Of a DNA stretch of 64,000 nucleotides, positions 1 through 8,383 are shown one piece after another. The notes below the pieces were generated by a model, which was not told the DNA's origin, made no database searches, and was given only the letters and a program-made list of their open reading frames with translations. A program made the translations under genes and the position numbers. This DNA is from Pseudonocardia sp. 73-21 (GTDB taxonomy: Bacteria > Actinomycetota > Actinomycetes > Mycobacteriales > Pseudonocardiaceae): NCBI RefSeq assembly GCF_001899645.1, contig NZ_MKVV01000020.1, forward strand, positions 1 through 64,000. Reading direction: 5' to 3'. The number at the start of each line of letters is the position of its first letter. Position 1 is the stretch's first letter.

Positions 1-60
1 AGCGATGACCGGCACAGCGATGACCGGCACAGCGATGACCGGCACAGCGATGACCGGCAC
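1..60 (+). repeat. 15-bp tandem repeat (AGCGATGACCGGCAC)x4
   Basis: Four exact copies read directly; multiple of 3, encodes SDDRH in frame 1. Confidence 0.95.
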
Positions 61-81
61 AGCGAGCCGGGGCCGGGATGA
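1..81 (+). CDS. C-terminal end of an upstream Mrp/Mnh antiporter subunit (MnhG-like by synteny only), tail ...(SDDRH)4-SEPGPG*
   Basis: Frame 1 reads AGC GAT GAC CGG CAC x4, AGC GAG CCG GGG CCG GGA TGA; stop overlaps the next ATG (78) as ATGA, typical of Mrp operons. 5' end outside the window. Confidence 0.6.
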   Translation, partial: SDDRHSDDRHSDDRHSDDRHSEPGPG

Positions 82-320
82 GCGTGTTGGCCGCTGTTGT
101 GCTGGTGCTCACCGCCGTGGGTGGCACTGCGGTGGTCGTGACCAGGGAGCCGGTGCACCAGGCGATCGTGTTGTCGGTGTTCGGGCTGGTGTTGGCAACC
201 CTGTTCGTGGTGTTGCAGGCGCCGGACGTCGGGTTGTCGCAGTTGGTCATCGGCGCCGCGGTGTTGCCGTTGATGGTGCTGTTGGCGATCGCGAAGGTCC
301 GGGGGAGGGAACGCAGGTGA
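78..320 (+). CDS. DUF4040/MbhD-like subunit of Na+/H+ antiporter (Mrp-type)
   Basis: 80 aa, hydrophobic, REPVHQAIVLSVFGLVLATLFVVLQAPDVGLSQLVIGAAVLPLM typical of MbhD/MnhB-N modules; first in B-C-D order. Confidence 0.8.
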   Translation: MSVLAAVVLVLTAVGGTAVVVTREPVHQAIVLSVFGLVLATLFVVLQAPDVGLSQLVIGAAVLPLMVLLAIAKVRGRERR

Positions 321-1105
321 CCCGCCGCGTCCGGGTCGTCGTGTTCGCGGTCGCCGCGGTGGGGATGGCGGTGCTGCTGGTGTGGGCGTTCGCCGGGGCG
401 CGGCCGTTCGGCACGTCGATCCATCCCTACGGGGATCTCGCGGTGCGGGCGGCGTTGGAGCAGCGGGCGACGGCGAACACGGTCGCGTCGGTCACCTTCG
501 ACCAGCGCGGCCTGGACACCATGGGGGAGGAGTTCATTCTGTTCGCCGCGGTGCTGGGCACGTCGATCCTGCTGCGTCGCGAACCCGACGAACTCGCCCG
601 CACCGTCGGCGAGGAGGGCACCGAGGACCGGGCGGGGTCGGGCCCGACCCCGGAGATGGTTCGCCTGTTCGGGTATGTGGTGTTGCCGTTCGTCGTCGTC
701 GTCGGGATCTATGTGGTCGCGCACGGGCATCTCTCTCCAGGAGGGGGATTCCAGGGCGGCATCGTGCTGGCCACCGGGCTGCATCTGCTCTACATCGCCG
801 GGGACTATCCGGCGCTGCGGCGGCTGCGACCACAGCGGGTGTTCGAGGTCAGCGAGGCCGCCGCGGCCGCCTCGTACGTGCTGCTGGGCCTGGCCGGGCT
901 CGCCGTGACCGGGGCGTTCCTGGCCAACGTGCTGCCCTATGGAACGCTGGGCCAGCTCGCCTCCGCGGGTACGGTTCCGCTGCTCAACACGGCCGTCGGG
1001 GTCGAGGTCGGTTCCGGGACGGTGCTGCTGCTCGCCGAATTCCTGGAACAGACCCTCGTCCTGCGCGAGCGCTCCGGGCGCCCGGACACGGGGGGATCCC
1101 GATGA
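317..1105 (+). CDS. mnhB: MnhB-domain cation/proton antiporter subunit
   Basis: GTG start overlapping previous stop (GTGA); LFGYVVLPFVVVVGIYVVAHGHLSPGGGFQGGIVLATGLHLLYIAGD is the MnhB signature. Confidence 0.85.
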   Translation: MTRRVRVVVFAVAAVGMAVLLVWAFAGARPFGTSIHPYGDLAVRAALEQRATANTVASVTFDQRGLDTMGEEFILFAAVLGTSILLRREPDELARTVGEEGTEDRAGSGPTPEMVRLFGYVVLPFVVVVGIYVVAHGHLSPGGGFQGGIVLATGLHLLYIAGDYPALRRLRPQRVFEVSEAAAAASYVLLGLAGLAVTGAFLANVLPYGTLGQLASAGTVPLLNTAVGVEVGSGTVLLLAEFLEQTLVLRERSGRPDTGGSR

Positions 1106-1464
1106 GTCCGCAGAGCCTTCTGGGTCTGCTGCCCTATCTCGTGGCCGGTTGGTTGTTCCTGATCGGTCTCTACGGCATCGTGACCAGCCGAAACCTGATC
1201 CACACGGTGGTGTCGCTGTCGGTGGTGCAGTCCTCCACCTACGTGCTGCTGCTCACCGTGGGCTTCCGCGCCGGTGCCACCGCCCCGGTGTTCTCCGACA
1301 TCGCGCCGGGCGCCATCGTGGTCGATCCGTTGGTGCAGGCGTTGGCGCTGACCGACGTGGTCGTCGGCGCCACGGTGTCGGCGTTGTTGCTGGCGCTTGC
1401 CGTCCAGTCGCACAAACGTTCCGGGACACTCGACCCGGACCAACTGCGCACCCTGTCGGGCTGA
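1102..1464 (+). CDS. mnhC: NADH-quinone oxidoreductase subunit K-like antiporter subunit MnhC
   Basis: ATG overlaps previous stop; IGLYGIVTSRNLIHTVVSLSVVQSSTYVLLL and ADP/ALTDVVVGATVSALLLALAVQ motif of MnhC/NuoK. Confidence 0.85.
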   Translation: MSPQSLLGLLPYLVAGWLFLIGLYGIVTSRNLIHTVVSLSVVQSSTYVLLLTVGFRAGATAPVFSDIAPGAIVVDPLVQALALTDVVVGATVSALLLALAVQSHKRSGTLDPDQLRTLSG

Positions 1465-1475
1465 GCGGCCCGTCG

Positions 1476-3395
1476 ATGCCCGCCACGGCGCTCACCCCCG
1501 TGATCATCGGCCTGCCGATCGGGATGGCCGCGGTCCTGGCTGCGCTGGGTGCCCGGCTGCCGCGCCGCGTCCTCGATGCCACCGCCACCGCCACCGCGGC
1601 CACGGTGACCGTCCTCGCGGTGCTCCTGCTGGTCGCGACGTCGCAGGGTCGGGTAGTCGCGTGGGCCGGTGGCTGGACCCCGCATCAGGGCGTCAGCGTC
1701 GGGATCGCCCTGGTCGCCGACCCGTTCGGCGCTGGTCTCGCGGTCGTCGCCGCTGTGCTGAGCACCGCGGTGCTGGTGTTCTCATGGCGCTACTTCCAGG
1801 CGGTCGAGGTGTTCTTCCACGCCCTGGTGCTGGTGTTCCTCGCCGCGATGTGCGGGTTCGTGCTGACCGGGGACCTGTTCGACATGTTCGTCTGGTTCGA
1901 GCTGATGAGTGCCATCGCCTACGCGCTCACCGGGTATCAGATCGAACAGGCGCAACCGCTGCAGGGCGCGGTGAACTTCGGGATCACCAACTCGATCGGT
2001 GCCTTCGCCACGCTGCTGGGCATCACCCTGCTCTATGGCCGCACCGGCGCCCTCACCTTCGCCGCACTCGGTGCCACGCTGACCGGTGCCCACCCGGACG
2101 CGGTCATCGTGGTGTCGATGGCGCTGATCCTGACCGGGTTCCTGGTCAAGGCCGCGGTGGTGCCTTTTCATTTCTGGACCGCCGACGCCGAGGCGGTCGC
2201 ACCCTCCCCGGTGTGTGCGTTGTTCTCCGGGATCATGGTCGAGCTCGGTATCTACGCGGTCGCGCGCATCTACTGGACCGTCTACGCCCCGGTGCTGCCG
2301 GTGTCGGCGTTGCGCGGTCCGCTGCTGGGGTTCGGGGTGCTCACGGCCGTGCTGGGCGCGGTGATGTGTCTGGCTCAGCGGCACATCAAACGGCTGTTGG
2401 CGTTCTCCACGATCAGCCACGTCGGGCTGTTCTTGATCGGGGTCGCGTTGCTCAGCCCGGCCGGTCTGGCCGGTACCGCGGTGTATGTGCTCGGACAAGC
2501 CGGGGTGAAGGCGGCGCTGTTCCTGCTGGCCGGGGTGATCGCCTTGCGGCTGGGCAGCGTCAGCGAGCGCGATCTGCACGGCCGGGGCCGCGACATGCCG
2601 TTGACCGCGGCACTCACGATCATCGGCGGACTCGCGCTGGCCGGGCTGCCACCCTTCGCCACCGCTCTGGGGAAAGCCATCACCGAGGACGCCGCCGCAT
2701 CCGCAGGGCTGGGCTGGCTCGTCGCGGTGTTCATCGCGGCCTCCTCGCTGACCGGTGCCGCGGTGCTGCGGATGGCCGCCCGCGTGTTCTTCGGCCTCGG
2801 CGCACCCGCCACGGCGCATCCGATCCAGCGCAGCGATGACCGCAGCGACGACCGCAGCGACGACCGCAGCGACGACCGCAGCGACGACCGCAGCGACGAC
2901 CGCAGCGACGTCGTGGGCGACGACGGCGAGCAGGACAGTGGGGAAGCTGAGGAACCGTCGCCTGCTCGGGCCCCCCGTACCATGCTGATCCCCCCCGTGG
3001 TCCTGCTCGCCGCCGCGCTCGCTCTGGGGATGCTGCCTGGCCTGCCCGCCACGATGGGCGTGGTCGCGGCCGGCTTCACCGACCAACCGTTCTACGCCGC
3101 CCAGGTCCTCGCACTGCCGCTTCCCGGGCATGCCGCGCTCCCGGCACCCGTCGACTGGTTCACCACCAGCAGCCTGGTCTACGGGCTGCTCTCGGTGGCT
3201 CTGGCCGTCCTGATCGCCGCCGCCGCGGTGCTGCGTACGAGGCTGCCCGGGTGGGCTGTCGCCGTGGCCGACGCTGGCCGACCTGCGCTGCGTGGTTTGC
3301 GCGCTCTGCACAGCGGACACATCGGGGATTACGTGGCCTGGCTCCTGGTCGGGGTCGTGTCCCTCGGCGCGGCACTCGGTGTCGCCCTACGCTGA
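1476..3395 (+). CDS. mnhD: Proton-conducting membrane transporter MnhD (NuoM/N-like)
   Basis: FVWFELMSAIAYALTGYQIE, GFLVKAAVVPFHFWTADAEAVAPSPVCALFSGIMVELGIYA typical of the proton_antipo_M family; contains an SDDR-repeat insertion. Confidence 0.9.
   Translation: MPATALTPVIIGLPIGMAAVLAALGARLPRRVLDATATATAATVTVLAVLLLVATSQGRVVAWAGGWTPHQGVSVGIALVADPFGAGLAVVAAVLSTAVLVFSWRYFQAVEVFFHALVLVFLAAMCGFVLTGDLFDMFVWFELMSAIAYALTGYQIEQAQPLQGAVNFGITNSIGAFATLLGITLLYGRTGALTFAALGATLTGAHPDAVIVVSMALILTGFLVKAAVVPFHFWTADAEAVAPSPVCALFSGIMVELGIYAVARIYWTVYAPVLPVSALRGPLLGFGVLTAVLGAVMCLAQRHIKRLLAFSTISHVGLFLIGVALLSPAGLAGTAVYVLGQAGVKAALFLLAGVIALRLGSVSERDLHGRGRDMPLTAALTIIGGLALAGLPPFATALGKAITEDAAASAGLGWLVAVFIAASSLTGAAVLRMAARVFFGLGAPATAHPIQRSDDRSDDRSDDRSDDRSDDRSDDRSDVVGDDGEQDSGEAEEPSPARAPRTMLIPPVVLLAAALALGMLPGLPATMGVVAAGFTDQPFYAAQVLALPLPGHAALPAPVDWFTTSSLVYGLLSVALAVLIAAAAVLRTRLPGWAVAVADAGRPALRGLRALHSGHIGDYVAWLLVGVVSLGAALGVALR
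2829..2912 (+). repeat. 12-bp in-frame tandem repeat (CGCAGCGACGAC)x~7 encoding (RSDD)n inside mnhD
   Basis: Seven consecutive 12-mers, first (GATGAC) and last (GACGTC) degenerate, central five exact. Confidence 0.95.
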
Positions 3396-3399
3396 CAAT

Positions 3400-3690
3400 A
3401 ATCCCCACGTCGCGTGAGCCGGTCTCGTTGGAGATCAGCGACGCTGCGCCCTTGAGGCCGTGACACCCACGTCCTCGAACACGAACGCGCCGAGCAGGAA
3501 GTTGTCCTCGTTGGCGAAGGGGTCCAACGACTGACACTTCTTGATCAGCCGCGTCGATCAGGTCGGTCTCGGGACGGGCGACCTTCGGGTTGCCCAGCGC
3601 GGCGCGGCACCGGCGCGGAGGAACTCGACTGCCACCACCCCGCGGATCACCGCGATGCTCGCGCTCCCGGATCCCGGTCGGCGCTGTCCC
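3400..3690 (-). pseudogene. Frameshifted ferritin-like (desiccation-associated type) relic
   Basis: Minus strand pieces in different frames: SIAVIRGVVAVEFLRAGAA / [19 protein letters not shown] / [25 protein letters not shown] / [11 protein letters not shown], collinear with ferritin-like desiccation proteins ([19 protein letters not shown]). Confidence 0.75.
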
Positions 3691-4266
3691 CGACCGGGGT
3701 GGGCTGGCACGACCGCCGACAGCGACTGCGTGTCTATCGGTACTGCGCGGCCTCGGCATCGCGGCATCGCGCGACATCGAGGAGGACGGCATGGCGCAGG
3801 GCAGCGTGACCCCGATGACGGCGGCGGTGGCGGCGTTTGACCCTGGCCGGGACGGCGGCGGTGCACCTTGAGCTGGAACCGTGCCACGGTGGCCGGGTCG
3901 GTCAGCCAGCCGCGCCACACCCCGACCACGGACACGGCGGTGAGCTCGAACAACCCCGCCTGCACACGTGCCGCCGTGTCCACACCCGGCAGTGTCGCTG
4001 CCCCCACCGACGACCATGTGTCGGGCTCCGCCCTCTCTCGGGTGCCGGAGGTCTGGTCCTGGCAACAGCCAGCCGGCACCACACGGTGACGAAGCCCGGC
4101 AAACCCGACCTCCCGGGCAATTCAGCACCCGCGGCCGCGGCGATCAGCGCGTCCAACGCCCGACCGCTGCCCTCCAGGTCCTCACAGGAACAGGCGAAAA
4201 GCATCCCGGCGCCTGGTCGACGTCGGAAAAGCGTGCGAGGCCGTGGCCGGACGGGTACTCCCCTGC

Positions 4267-4620
4267 ATGACCTCACCGACCGAGCACAACTCGAGCGACC
4301 ACACAGCCGGCCCGGAGCGCGTCGAGCAGCGCGCAGCGGCCGAGCGCAGCGGGGAACCGACCGTTCCGGGGGTGGCTGGCGCTACGGACAGCTCCGCTGA
4401 CGGACAACAGGGACTGCGGCTGCACGCGGGCATCGCGGTCCTCGCCACGGTACTGAGCGTCCTGGTGACGGTGGTGTTCTTCGTGCAAGGAATCTGGCCG
4501 TTGGCCGTCGTGTTCGCGGTGGTCGCACTCGCATCACTGGGCGCGCTGGGATGGGCGCTGCGGCGCCGGCGTCGGGGCCAACAACTACGGCAGTTCCGCG
4601 ACGATCAGCCGCAGCGATGA
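4267..4620 (+). CDS. Small membrane protein, unknown function
   Basis: 117 aa, charged N-terminus then two predicted TM helices (GIAVLATVLSVLVTVVFFV, WPLAVVFAVVALASLGALGWAL) and basic tail. Confidence 0.55.
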   Translation: MTSPTEHNSSDHTAGPERVEQRAAAERSGEPTVPGVAGATDSSADGQQGLRLHAGIAVLATVLSVLVTVVFFVQGIWPLAVVFAVVALASLGALGWALRRRRRGQQLRQFRDDQPQR

Positions 4621-5219
4621 GCAGCCGGCCGGTCCCACTCCGACGACGCCGCGAGATGCGGCGGGTGCGCCGAGGTGTGGACGGCGCCGCCCCGGAGATC
4701 CCCAGCCAGAGGCTGGCCCTGAGGACGAACAGGCCGCTGCACTGCGTCCGGTCAGATCTCCGTTCCACTCCCGCGACACCCACGACAACCTGAAGACCGC
4801 CGAAACGCGCGGCGACACCGCAGATGACGACCAGTGCGACAAGGACGGGCACGAGGACAGGACGATCGTGCGGTTGGGCACGACCGCCCGGCGAGCCGCG
4901 GCCGCGGTGGGGGAGCGTCCTAGACCGTATGAGGGGCTGGCCGGGCGAGGGTGTATCGGCACCTGGGCATCCCGGTCGTGGGTGACTACGGCCGATTCGG
5001 GCTGCCGGGTCAGGTTGGTCGCGCGGCTACAACCAGCGCCTGTGGAATCCTTCGGGCCGTACCCCTGACGAGGTCTTGATCGACTGGCCGAGCCCGAGCG
5101 GGACCGTCGCCGTGGCGGCGCAGCAGGCGTTGCTGAGCCACACGCACGCGCGCGGTTGCATCGGAAAGCACTTGCTGTGGCGGCGGCGCAGCTGTTGCGC
5201 CCTCGCTGAGCAGGCTCAT

Positions 5220-5586
5220 GGGTGGCTCCTCGCCGGATGTTGGTACCGATGACCCGGTGCCAGTCATCCACGGGAAGGTCGGCCAGCGGGGCCGGGACGA
5301 AGGTGCCGGCGTTGTTGTGGGCGAAGTGGAGGCCTCCGAACTGCCCGACCGTCTCATGGACGGCGGCCTCGACCGGCGCGGCGTCGGAGACGTCGAGGCG
5401 CAGGAACCGGGCCTTGCCGCCCAGCTCCTCGATCTCGCGGACGGTGTCGGTGCCGTCGAGGACGTCGCAGACCGCGACCGATGCGCCGCGCGCGGCGAAG
5501 GCCAGTGCGCTGCCGCGCCCGATCCCGCGCGCGGCTCCGGTGACGAGCGCGACCCTGCCGGTGAAGTCCTCCCGCGGGGCGCTCAC
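5220..5586 (-). pseudogene. Truncated short-chain dehydrogenase (N-terminal half only)
   Basis: VSAPREDFTGRVALVTGAARGIGRGSALAFAARGASVAVCDVLDG...HFAHNNAGTFVPAPLADLPVDDWHRVIGTNIR then loses SDR similarity (no YxxxK motif). Confidence 0.75.
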
Positions 5587-6419
5587 TTGACCGACATCCC
5601 CGCGTCGACGGGCATGGCGACGCCGGTGATGTAGCGGGCCTCGTCGGAGGCGAGGAACAGCAGCGCGTTGGCGATGTCCTCGACCTCGACCCACGGCACC
5701 GGGAGCAGGTTCAGCCCGCGGTAGAGGTCGATGACGTCGTCGAGGGTCGGCGCTTCGAGGTCGGGCCGGAAGATCCGCCAGTTGTTCTCGTTGAGCAGCA
5801 GCGGGGTGGGGACCGTGGTGGGGTGCAACGAGTTGACCCGGATCGAGTGCGGGGCCAGCTCCACGGCCAGGCTGCGCATCAGCCCGACCACGCCGTGCTT
5901 CGCCGAGACGTAGGCGGAGAAGTTGGGTGCGGCCTTGAGGGCGAGCGAGGAGCTGGTCAGGATGATCGCGCCGCCCCGGCCGCGCTCCACCAGGTGCGGG
6001 ACGGCCGCCCTGGCCGTGTTCCAGACGCCGGTGAGGTTGGTGTCGAGGACCGCGCGCCAGTCCTCCTCCTTGGTGCGGGCGGAGTCGGCGGCGATGCCCT
6101 GGATGCCGGCGTTGGCCGAGACGATGTCGACGTGACCGAGCTGCTCGACCCCGTCGTCCACGAGCTGCTGGACGGCAGCGAAGTCGCGGGCGTCGGCCTT
6201 GGCCCAGACGATCCGGCGGTCGAGCTTCTCGACGAGCGCGATGGTCTCCGCGAGGTCCTCCTCGGTCGCGGCCGGAGCGCCCTGGGCGTCGACCGGCCCG
6301 CAGACGTCGAAGGCGATGATGTCGGCGCCTTCGCGGGCGAGGCGTTCGGCGTGGGCGCGGCCCTGGCCGCGGGCGGCCCCGGAGATGAGGGCGACCTTGC
6401 CCTCGACGCGGCCGGTCAC
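5583..6419 (-). CDS. SDR family oxidoreductase, mycofactocin-coupled type
   Basis: VEGKVALISGAARGQGRAHAERLAREGADIIAFDVCGPVD...YVSAKHGVVGLMRSLAVELAPHSIRVNSLHPTTVPTPLL; long insertions and GQGR motif resemble mycofactocin-coupled SDRs. Confidence 0.85.
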   Translation of the reverse strand: MTGRVEGKVALISGAARGQGRAHAERLAREGADIIAFDVCGPVDAQGAPAATEEDLAETIALVEKLDRRIVWAKADARDFAAVQQLVDDGVEQLGHVDIVSANAGIQGIAADSARTKEEDWRAVLDTNLTGVWNTARAAVPHLVERGRGGAIILTSSSLALKAAPNFSAYVSAKHGVVGLMRSLAVELAPHSIRVNSLHPTTVPTPLLLNENNWRIFRPDLEAPTLDDVIDLYRGLNLLPVPWVEVEDIANALLFLASDEARYITGVAMPVDAGMSVK

Positions 6420-7252
6420 GCGAACACCGGCGCGATGTCGAAGTAGACGCGGTAGTCGTCGACGAGCCCGTCGTCGCGGCGCCGGATGATGGACACGACC
6501 GGGATGGTGACCTGCTTGCCGTCCTTGCGGTCGTAGGTGGTCTCGAGCTGGGCGACGCTCGCGTTGCCCTCGTGCCATTCGTGGAGGATGCGGTGGCTGA
6601 GCCCGTTGATGGTGGAGAAGAACCCGCCGACGCCCTGCTCGACCGCGGTAGGGCCGACCATCGGGTCGCCGTTGGCGAAGACCATCACGCCGTCGGGGGC
6701 GAAGATCTCGGCGAACCGCGGTGGGTCGAAGGCGTCGACGCGGGCGAAGACGTCGCGGATGAAGTCGGGTCCCGGGGTTGGCGCGTCGCCGCCGAGCGGG
6801 GTTCCGCTGGCTACGCTCTCGCGGACGGCACGGAGGGTAGTGCGGACGGCGTCGAGGTAGTCCTCCTCCATGTGTCCGGCGAACTCGTTCTCCTGCGCGC
6901 TGCCCGCCTCCACGCCGTCGATGGCGATCCGGAACGTGAAGGTGAGTGCGAGCTCCCCGTTCTTCTCGCCGATCTCGTTGTCGATCGTGCCGCGGGCCGT
7001 GCCGTGGGTGCGCTGGAAGTGCACGAGCTTCTCGGGGTGGAAGGTGATGACCTCACGGACGGGCTGGCCGGCGTGGATGATGTCGCGCACCAGCCCGCCC
7101 TCGAACCGGTCGACGATGCTGCACGAGGTGATACTGCGGACGTACTTCATCGGGTTGCCGGCCTTCTCGAGCAGACCGGCCCAGACGTCGTCGACGCTGA
7201 GGGCGGGCTCGGTGCCGTCGTTGACGACGAGTGTCCTGCTGATCTCGATCAT
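6416..7252 (-). CDS. Two-domain protein: AtaL-like/SRPBCC (DUF1857) N-terminus fused to SnoaL-like C-terminus
   Basis: N-term MIEISRTLVVNDGTEPALSVDDVWAGLLEKAGNPMKYVRSITSC; C-term FARVDAFDPPRFAEIFAPDGVMVFANGDPMVGPTAVEQGV... Confidence 0.7.
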   Translation of the reverse strand: MIEISRTLVVNDGTEPALSVDDVWAGLLEKAGNPMKYVRSITSCSIVDRFEGGLVRDIIHAGQPVREVITFHPEKLVHFQRTHGTARGTIDNEIGEKNGELALTFTFRIAIDGVEAGSAQENEFAGHMEEDYLDAVRTTLRAVRESVASGTPLGGDAPTPGPDFIRDVFARVDAFDPPRFAEIFAPDGVMVFANGDPMVGPTAVEQGVGGFFSTINGLSHRILHEWHEGNASVAQLETTYDRKDGKQVTIPVVSIIRRRDDGLVDDYRVYFDIAPVFA

Positions 7253-7279
7253 GGCTGATCTCCGTCTCTGGGGTTCCGG

Positions 7280-8383
7280 TCAGGGTCGGGCTGTGACGAG
7301 TGCGACGCGGCCGACGTTGGTGTCGGACTCCACGTGGTGGTGGGCCTCGGCGGCCTGGTCGAGCGGGAACGAGCGGTCGACGACGGGCCGGAAGCCGCGG
7401 GGGACCTCGGCCCAGGAGGCCTGGACGCTCGCCGGGTTGCCGGTGCGTACCCCGATGACCCGCTGGCACCTGGAGTACAGGCGCAGAAGGTCGACCGATG
7501 CGCCGCCGCCGAGGAACGCTCCGGAGGTCACGACGGCCCCGGCGACCGCGAGCACGTCGAGGGTGGAGGCGAACATCGCGGGTTCGCCCAGGTCGTCGAT
7601 GGCGATGTCGATGCCGTGCCCGTCGGTGATGTCCAGGACGTCGCGGGTGAAGGTGGGGCTCGTGCCGTCGAGGGTGAACTCGATGCCGGCGGCCTCGAGC
7701 CGCGTGCGCTTCTCCGCCGACCGCGACGTCGCGATGACCCGGGCGCCGAGGTGGGCCGCGAGCGTCGCAGTGGTGGAGCCCAGAGCCGAGGCCGCCCCCT
7801 GCACGAGCACCCACATGCCGGGTTCGAACCCGGCCTGCGTCAGCTGGTTCTGGGCGACCGGACCTGACAGTGCCAGCGCGGAGGCCTCGACCGGCGAGAT
7901 CCCGGCCGGGACCGCGACGGCGTTGCGGGCGGGCACCGCCACGTAGTCGGCGTAGGCGCCCTGGCGGTGGGTCCCGATGAGCTGCAGGGACTGGCAGGCC
8001 TCCGCCCGGCCCCGCAGGCAGTGCCGGCACTCGCCGCAACAGACGGACGGGAACACCGCGACCCGGTCGCCGACGCGGGCGGAGGTGACCTCGCTCCCGA
8101 CCGCCGCGACGACGCCCGCGTGCTCGGCGCCCAGGACGTGCGGCAGCACGAACTTCGCGTACGGGTGGGTCCCGGCGCGGGCCCGCAGGTCCAGCAACCG
8201 GCCCACACTGACTGCGGCGACCTGCACGAGAATCTCATCGGCCCCGGGCTCGGGGGTGGCGATCGTGGCGCGGTGCAGCACCTCCGGCGGCCCGAACTCG
8301 GAGAAGACGACAGCGCTCATCTCCGCACCGGGCGTGACGGCGGCCGGCCAGACCCCGGCCTGGACGTCGGTCGAGGCGGTCAT
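7280..8383 (-). CDS. Zinc-type alcohol dehydrogenase / quinone oxidoreductase
   Basis: HVLGAEHAGVVAAVGSEV, GDRVAVFPSVCCGECRHCLRGRAEACQ (structural Zn motif), VQGAASALGSTTATLAAHLGARVIAT. Confidence 0.9.
   Translation of the reverse strand: MTASTDVQAGVWPAAVTPGAEMSAVVFSEFGPPEVLHRATIATPEPGADEILVQVAAVSVGRLLDLRARAGTHPYAKFVLPHVLGAEHAGVVAAVGSEVTSARVGDRVAVFPSVCCGECRHCLRGRAEACQSLQLIGTHRQGAYADYVAVPARNAVAVPAGISPVEASALALSGPVAQNQLTQAGFEPGMWVLVQGAASALGSTTATLAAHLGARVIATSRSAEKRTRLEAAGIEFTLDGTSPTFTRDVLDITDGHGIDIAIDDLGEPAMFASTLDVLAVAGAVVTSGAFLGGGASVDLLRLYSRCQRVIGVRTGNPASVQASWAEVPRGFRPVVDRSFPLDQAAEAHHHVESDTNVGRVALVTARP

Noticed and set aside
1-60. Short direct repeats considered as a CRISPR array
   Set aside because: Contiguous 15-bp units with no spacers, in coding frame.
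4640-5200. Possible transposase/integrase fragment (WNPSGRTPDEVLIDWPSPSG...)
   Set aside because: No DDE/tyrosine motifs, terminal repeats or recognisable IS family; similarity could not be established by eye.
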